DNA of 64,000 bases from Timema cristinae (Eukaryota > Arthropoda > Insecta > Phasmatodea > Timematidae), in assembly GCA_039000515.1 (NCBI GenBank), contig JBCFYV010000100.1, forward strand, positions 32,786,421 through 32,850,420. Reading direction: 5' to 3'. Position 1 is the stretch's first letter. Each line of letters begins with the position of its first letter. Shown piece by piece: positions 57,891-64,000 of this stretch. Below the pieces are notes generated by a model. The model was given only the letters and a program-made list of their open reading frames with translations. It searched no databases and had not been told where the DNA came from. A program made the position numbers and the translations under genes.

Positions 57891-58881
57891 AAAAATAATT
57901 TAATAATATTTAGTATTAATTATGTTAAATAATAATATTTTAATTTATATCAATAAATAATACATACAAATAGTTAACCTCAATTATATTGTAGCCCTTG
58001 AAAAAGTCTATAAACACAAATTTTTTCACTAATATTTACGAATAGTAAATAATATTAATCAAAATATTAAATTTAAATCACTACTGAATATAATTTATTA
58101 GCACATATATAATTCGCACTTGTATGAAACTAAAACACGTGTTGTGAATGTAGAAACTAGAAACATGTGGATAAATATTATATATATGAAAACAGTGATC
58201 AGAGGCGACGAGCGTACAAACATGCGCGACTAACAGAGGTTCTATTTCTATTTTGTTGGTAGCTTTTTTTTTTTCGAGACTTAGTGAGCGGTTTACCTTC
58301 AACCTGTTACTTTTGTGTTACAGTGAAGCGTGCGCATCTTAAAATTTCACTCTCATCATTTTTTCATAACGCGCCTAAAGAAGTATAACTTCAATAAAAA
58401 ATATTAAAGGAGCTATGAGGTTAGGGGGGGGGGTGTTAAGTAAAACAATTAAAAACCTTTTAGAGGGGCAAAAAATTGAAGTTTACTGAGAATGTAGAGT
58501 AATTACTCCAATTACAAAATAAGTCAATTCATTTAGCTTATTTTACGATAGGACTTAGGCAAAGATTGTATTATTACAGATTGCATTTGTTTGTTCACAC
58601 AGTTTGTGGACAAGTTAATAGTTTGTTTCAAAGCTTATATTTTATTTATTAAATACCATGATAGTCTGTGATTGCCATAGTTATTTCAGGATTGTATATT
58701 GAGTGACTATCAAAAAGTGGGTAGATGGATGTTGAACGTCCTAATTTGAAATATTTTTGGTGATGCTTAATCGTGCGAAGAACTGTCAAACTGCTGGTAA
58801 TATATCAAATGAATGTTGAACGAGTCGTAACAGTACCTTATACGAATAATTAATAGCTATATTTCAATTATTTTCTCATGT
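57891..58881. other. AT-rich interval, nothing firm
   Basis: The 73-codon minus ORF at 58081-58302 has no family resemblance. An eight-G run lies near 58424. Confidence 0.4.
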
Positions 58882-59190
58882 GAAGCTTCAGCGTCGTTGA
58901 CTCTCGACTCTCTACCGGAATAGACAAAGAATTTGTGTTCTCTTCTAGAAAACTCTTGAATTTTAATTAAAAACGCCCCCAAAGCTTGTTTGACGGTGCG
59001 AATAATTGTTCTCTGAGGAAACCAAGTCATTTCTTTCTCGGCCTTCTATTGGAGTGTCACCTACAAACGCACTGCCATGCGCTCACCAGTTTCAATTACT
59101 ACCTTTTTTTTTTTAATATTCATCTTACTGTATGGAAATTGTTTGAAGAGGAGGTATAAAAGGTAGCGTGGTTTTCAGCACAGACTGCGA
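58882..59190 (+). promoter_or_regulatory. Promoter-like cluster: HSE-like sites, CCAAT, TATA
   Basis: GAAGCTTC (58882-58889) and TTCTAGAA (58943-58950) are perfect inverted HSF half-site pairs. ATTGG (inverse CCAAT) lies at 59048, and GGTATAAAAGG with the TATA box at 59155. TSS candidates are TCAGCA or CAGACT about 20-30 bp on. The spacing fits a plus-strand stress-type promoter, but no chaperone or other ORF follows, only a 41-codon ORF from 59215. Confidence 0.5.
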
Positions 59191-59440
59191 GACATCAAAA
59201 TAATTGTGAGAAAAATGTGTTTTATTGTTTCTTATTCGAAACGATGTTTCAATATTGTGTTTATTATATTACAAACAAAGGAAACCTATTATTTTCTACA
59301 GTTATATATATATATAATTATTATTACTTGTGTATGAGCTTCAAATTAATTATTCAACCAATCTTACTGAAACAAACTTACCGATTTTAATAAAATATTA
59401 AAATCTGTATTTCTAGAAATGTAAATAGAAATGAGTTTAT
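59191..59440 (+). other. Possible transcribed leader after the TATA box
   Basis: AT-rich sequence with a donor-like ATTGTGAGA at about 59203 and a short ORF starting MCFIVSYSKR. A non-coding or spliced transcript is possible; nothing more can be said. Confidence 0.25.
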
Positions 59441-59445
59441 AGACT

Positions 59446-59530
59446 GCCTTTGGGTTCTTAGAATACAGTGCTCACCCAACGGCTCAATGTTCGTGGATTC
59501 AAACCCAGCCAAGGTCAACAGATTTTTACC
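59446..59530 (+). repeat. tRNA-like SINE head fragment
   Basis: GGATTCAAACCCAGCC resembles box B and is followed by GTCAACAGATTTTTACC, similar to SINE-D. It is strongly decayed. Confidence 0.35.
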
Positions 59531-59660
59531 GAAAGCTCAAAATCCATAGCACAACTTCCTTTGGATGGAAGGTAAAGCCTTCGATTCCAGGTCGATTGTG
59601 GCTTGCAAAATTTCCCTGGATAGTATATAATATATTTTCCAACAAAATGTTTAAACTGTT

Positions 59661-59666
<6 letters not shown>

Positions 59667-59701
<35 letters not shown>
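59667..59701. repeat. (CT)n microsatellite
   Basis: About 17 CT units. It produces Arg-Glu repeats in two overlapping minus-strand ORFs that are not genes. Confidence 0.95.
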
Positions 59702-59703
<2 letters not shown>

Positions 59704-60600
59704 AAACTTTGTGTGGAAAGCAAGCATGGTCTTTGCCTGATTTAAATGCCTCTTTTTCCTCTTTGGTGCGGTCCTTCCCTGCCAAATTTTTGAAAATTTG
59801 ATTTCTCTAAAAGCTACTTGGAATTTGATACAAATCCATTTTTCAGTTTAATATTCTTAAATATCAGAGGAGACTAGAGTAAATCTATAGAAGGGCCAAT
59901 ATTTATCCCAGGAGAGGGGGTGAGTTTATTCCAGTCGGGAGGAGTATGGGGACAAAATATTTCCAGGGGGATAGTGACCTTACTGCACCACCCCTCCTTG
60001 ACGTAACTGTACATTGAAATGTTAAGCACAAGATAAAATAAGATTAGCATAATAGACTTCGTGAAACTTACAAACACTTCCAAATGAAGTTCAAGACTGA
60101 CCAAAACAATGATATATTTGGGACAAATAAGTAAGTTCCTACAGAAGAAATCCCAGCTTGTGGGCTGGGCATGCATTATTACTAAGTAAGGATATGTATT
60201 TTATTGTTTATAATTTATAGTTTATTTATATATTTTATTTAATGCTAGTTTAAGTACCTGGTGCTAACAGAGAGAAATACTTTTAGTATAGGGATTGTAC
60301 GTAGAAGGTAACTTTAAATTTGAAAATGCCTGCTTTGAGGATGTTCGTGCACAAGGAATACTAATTTTCAAAATTTCATACCTCTACATGTAATGCTCAT
60401 GACAGACAAACTTTTCATTTGATTAATATTGCTTTTCTTCCAACCCAGTTTTTAATAAATTGACAAAAATATAGTCATAATTTTAAAATCCTTGCTTCTA
60501 GGTGTACATGTTCATTCACTACTAAGTTTTAAAATGTCATACCTCTACATATCGTAGATATAGCCTATGCTCATGACAGACAAACAATCTCTTGATTTTA
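59702..60600. other. Intergenic interval, nothing recognised
   Basis: Two imperfect copies of a motif (CATACCTCTACAT, then TGCTCATGACAGACAAAC) at about 60378-60412 and 60538-60588 suggest a small local duplication. The 100-codon minus ORF (59874-60176) has no domain. Confidence 0.4.
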
Positions 60601-60602
60601 TT

Positions 60603-60892
60603 AATATAATATAATGTATATTATATAACTATAATATATATATAATATAACTATAATATATATATATAATATAACTATATATATATATAATATAACTATA
60701 TATAATATATAATATATATATAAAATATATAATATATATAATATATATAAATATAATATAATATATATAAATATAATATATATATAATAATATATTATAA
60801 ATATAATATAATATATATAAATATATATAATATAATATAAATATAAAATATAATTAATATATAAATATTATATATAGAGAGAGAGAGAGAAT
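60603..60892. repeat. TA-rich microsatellite ending in (GA)n
   Basis: About 270 bp of ATATAATATA-type sequence followed by a short GA run. Confidence 0.95.
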
Positions 60893-61276
60893 AATTTAAA
60901 AATATATTTATCGAGAGTAACATTGGGCCATAGGGCTCCTTGTCCCAAAAATTAATAGCTGATTTGGGCCATGGTCACTGGCCAAGAGGACTAAGACCGA
61001 TGATAGATCTGCAAATAGATATGAATTAAACCCTGCCACTCTTTTTGCCTTATATTAGACTAGGTTAGAGTACATTAGCTTAGCATTTAGCTGTGTCTTA
61101 CTATCCATTACTCGTTTGTTTGGGTTTTTTTTTTGCTCGGTTTGAGAAAACATTTACATCCATCCTGAATGGAGCACCACAACAGCCAGGACCGAGTTAG
61201 TAAGCCAGTACGCCTTGCTTACAATTCTCAAGAAGGAACTCGTGGCTCGACTGTAAAGTGAGGTTAACGATACCCT
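60893..61276. other. Intergenic interval, nothing recognised
   Basis: No supported feature. Confidence 0.4.
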
Positions 61277-61942
61277 TTAATAAATATAAGTTAAGACTGA
61301 GAGACTATTATTTTGAAATTATGAATATATGAGTTCAGATTAAAGAATTTTTAAGAAAATAATTACTAATGATAAAATTTCATTATAACATAAAATACAC
61401 TAATTATTATTTATACTCTTGGAAAAACAATTTCTTTGACCAAAGCTATCATAATATTTAAAATATTCCATTGACTCAATAACAAGACATTTACATGAGC
61501 AAAATGGTCAAATGATATAATCATTCATGCCATATTAGAATTTTAGTACAATATTAGTTAAATACAAGAGTGAAAAAATGAAAAATGGTAAAACTTATTT
61601 AAAATAGTTAAAACATAGTTAACACCATTAGTCAAACGTTTTCATTTTTTCACTCTTGCATTTAACTAATATTGTACTCAAATTTTAATATTGTATGAAT
61701 GATTATATTATTTGACCATTTTATTCATGTAAATGTCTGGTTATTGAGTCAATGGAATATTTTAAATGTTATGAAAACTTTGGTTAAAGAGAGTTTTTCC
61801 AAGAGTATAAATATTATTAAGTGTCTTTACTGGTGATAAAATTTCATTATAACATAATATATTTTTTTATTTTCTAATTGGACTCATATATTATTATTTT
61901 GAAATTATAAAGATATAAGTCTTAACTTTATATTTATTGATC
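61277..61942. mobile_element. Long imperfect palindrome, ~665 bp
   Basis: The inner arms are the clearest: TACTCTTGGAAAAAC, TTGACTCAATAACAAGACA and ACAAGAGTGAAAAAATGAAAA on the left return inverted on the right as TTTTCATTTTTTCACTCTTG, GTTATTGAGTCAATGG and TTTTTCCAAGAGTATA. About 50 bp lie in the loop. The outer arms match less well (AAATATAAGTTAAGACT). There is no ORF. Probably a foldback or MITE-type element. Confidence 0.85.
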
Positions 61943-62980
61943 TACTCCTTACTAAATATTTATTTAGAATGTTTTCTAAAATGTTGATACCCTTTAAACT
62001 CAGATCATAACAGATATAAGTTATAAGTTAGTGGTCCAACTGTAATACGCTCTAGATTTGTTAATTTGGATCTTGGAATTCCCGGGTCCATTACAATGGT
62101 ACCAAAAATCTCCCCCTCGCAGCTTACCTGATATATATATATATATTATATATATATATATATATAATATTTGCTGCGAGTCATCTTTATACTTGTGGGA
62201 TAGAAGGATTGGCTTTTACTCTTGGGATTGGGAATGTTTGGAGTTTATGAATCAACATTATTGTGGGTGATTTATACCCGTGCTTTGTCTCATAGAGTAA
62301 ATAGGATTTTTTTTTTAAATAAGTATGTGGTAGGCCGTGTTGTTGTTGTTTTTTTTTTGTTTTTTTAATATATATCGGAGGATACTTTATTCAATTCCCT
62401 TCTGGGCCAACAATGGTGCCAGAATTTTTCTCTGACTTAAAAAGAATCCGTATCGGCTAATCCGAGGCCTCTGACCAATACAAGGGTATAAGGGTGGTGG
62501 TTTGGATAGGGAAGGACTTACTTTATGATATAAAATCGGTGAGTCTTGTTTGTACAACTCATTTATTTATTATCTGTACAAATGGTATGTATGAGTGCGA
62601 AAGTCAAGTGTGGGGGTCTGCTATTCACTGCCATTTCGTACCGAGTACTTAAAATAAAAACTTGACAAGCATTCCCACTCGACTAAATACTACAAAAGAA
62701 CAGGATCAAAATATTAACATGCAACCTAGCTTTCTATCCACGTTTTTTTTTTAACAATAAATACAAATAAAAATAATAAATCATTCATGTAAATATGAAA
62801 GAATATTTTGTAAGAGTTCATCGGAACAAAACATCTCGAGAGAAACAAAGATAAAGTGATGTGTGATTGGGCGATGTGTAAACACGACTGCCAATTAGGA
62901 AACAAAGGTTCGGGTGGGTATGTGAAGGGTATCGGGAGGGATAAAGAGTAGAGAGGGTAATTGGGAGGGGGGGGGGGGGT
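61943..62980. other. Intergenic interval with two PBS-like strings
   Basis: ATTACAATGGTACCAAAAAT (62089) and CAACAATGGTGCCAGAATTT (62407) are similar and resemble LTR-element primer-binding sites, but no LTRs were found. (AT)n lies at about 62130-62168. A run of about 14 G is near 62967. Confidence 0.35.
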
Positions 62981-62984
62981 AATC

Positions 62985-63190
62985 CACGAGGGCGCGCAGA
63001 GTCGCAGACTGGCAGGGCGCCAGCCTCTGTCGAGATTATGACGTCATAAATACAGTAGCGCCCGGGTCTCGACGTTTCGATACGACGGTTGTTTTAGAAA
63101 CCAGACGAGCGCCTTTAGTGTACTTTGTGTGGTTGAGACTGCTTGGAGAAACTTTGTAACGCCTAACTTCTTTAACGTGAGAAACTGGCG
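62985..63190 (+). promoter_or_regulatory. CpG-rich promoter-like region with CRE
   Basis: The perfect 14-bp palindrome TTATGACGTCATAA (63036-63049) contains the CRE TGACGTCA and lies in an unusually CpG-dense stretch (GAGGGCGCGCAGAGTCGCAG, GTAGCGCCCGGG, CTCGACGTTTCG). A donor-like AACGTGAGAAA follows at 63174. It suggests a gene starting here and continuing, spliced, beyond the right edge. The strand is inferred from the donor only. Confidence 0.45.
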
Positions 63191-63292
63191 GGTTGGGGTC
63201 CCAAACTTGGGTATTGTTTATTGTGTTCTGTGGGGCTTACTACCCTCTCAGGCTGTCCTCTATTTGAGAATATTCCCACTCATCTACTAAGT

Positions 63293-63550
63293 TACCCGCC
63301 TCGGTGGCGTAGTTGGCTAACGCGCTTGTGTTGTGCTCGACTGCTGAGGACGGGGAGATCGAGGTTAGAATCTCGGTCGGGTGAACTTGAGGGGGTTTTC
63401 CTTAAATGGTTTTCCACTCTCCTTCCACGCAAATGCGGGTTCACTTCCTCTAATTCAACCTTCCCAATTCCTAATTAATTAGCGTAATTAGTACTTAAAG
63501 CGTATAACCCGAACGGGTAGTAAGACGCGGTGCTAAATAGTATTATTATA
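63293..63550 (+). repeat. SINE-B, full length
   Basis: Head (GCCTCGGTGGCGTAGTTGGC, GAGGTTAGAATCTCGG), complete body and a perfect tail, then TATTATTAT. No clear TSD. The 85-codon ORF over it is a by-product. Confidence 0.93.
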
Positions 63551-64000
63551 CCTATCAAGTTGGTAGCATGCCTGTCCACTAAGTTAGAGGGTTGCAGGTT
63601 CTGGGTCTCTTTCTATGGCAATGATTGGTTAAATTGAGGTTGATCACTATACAGTGAGTAATAAAGAAAATTATTGTTATGCGTCTTCTAGGCTTTTAGT
63701 TATTAACTATTTAGAAATCATTCTTGATGTAGAGTAAGAAGTGAAAAAAAAATATTTTTAATATTAATTAAATAGTGTAGTTATATAAACAAAATATAAG
63801 TAAATATGTTTTATAAAATTATTAAAATAAATGATACAAGGTTCAGAAAATCAGTCGAGTAAAAATTGTATAAGTATAATTAAATCTGAAGGTTAAAGCT
63901 GATATAATATCAATGTATTCAACTTGGTATAGAGAATAAAACATCAATTTTAAAAAAAAATAGAAATACGATACAGCTAATTAATATTAAAGTATAGTTT
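63551..64000. other. AT-rich end of the window
   Basis: A weak tRNA-like head (AAGTTGGTAGCATGCC, then GTTGCAGGTTCTGGG) at about 63560-63620 may be a SINE fragment. The rest is featureless. Confidence 0.4.

Noticed and set aside
59515..59727. Arg-Glu repeat protein on the minus strand
   Set aside because: It is produced by a pure (CT)n microsatellite in two overlapping frames.

Overview
The window is AT-rich animal nuclear DNA, most probably from an insect. The evidence is one intact gene of the EcKinase/CHK-like family (mostly an arthropod family), insect-type Helitron ends, decayed Tc1/mariner-superfamily transposases and dense tRNA-derived SINEs. A hemipteran-like genome is a guess. No bacterial, organellar or CRISPR feature was seen.

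Genes: only one protein gene is convincing, an uninterrupted 411-codon ecdysteroid-kinase-like ORF at 17783-19018 (+). It has a strong branch point and splice acceptor just upstream, so a 5' UTR intron is likely. A matching donor lies at 15090, preceded by an initiator-like TCAGTT, an AP-1 site and a GATA palindrome. Three other blocks look like promoters or first exons without a visible coding sequence: 44138-44420 (RFX X-box), 58882-59230 (HSE-like sites, CCAAT, TATAAAAGG) and 62985-63190 (CpG-rich, 14-bp CRE palindrome).

Mobile DNA dominates. About 42 SINE copies or relics fall into three head types: SINE-A (tRNA-like head, about 290 bp), SINE-B (about 260 bp) and SINE-C (older, related to B). 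All end in the same roughly 35-nt tail followed by (AAT)n. Several have clear target-site duplications (TSDs), and one at 24193-24226 is only 34 bp of tail between 13-bp TSDs. SINE-D (5519-5834, 41360-41624) has a different head and lacks the tail. DNA elements include a 2.6-kb composite with about 115-bp inverted ends and two different decayed transposases (1981-4596), an internally deleted mariner-like element (42931-43467), two short Helitrons (21601-22080, 27561-28052) plus a third Helitron end (26061), a foldback element (40760-41325), a PIF/Harbinger-like element (50242-51162), a TIR element (19781-20272) and a 665-bp palindrome (61277-61942). Nesting is explicit: SINE-A in the mariner composite, SINE-B in the Harbinger-like element, and a Helitron in a SINE-C. 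An LTR-like block with HSE-like motifs and four repeated primer-binding-site-like motifs lies at 47050-47750.

Tandem repeats: a 33-bp minisatellite of about 39 copies (48560-49845), 54/53-bp alternating units (38955-39730), about 42-bp units (37255-37690), about 68-bp units (51700-52460) and an ancient ~440-bp duplication (10918-11860). The remaining sequence is AT-rich, with no supported gene. All boundaries come from reading by eye; no alignment or database search was run.
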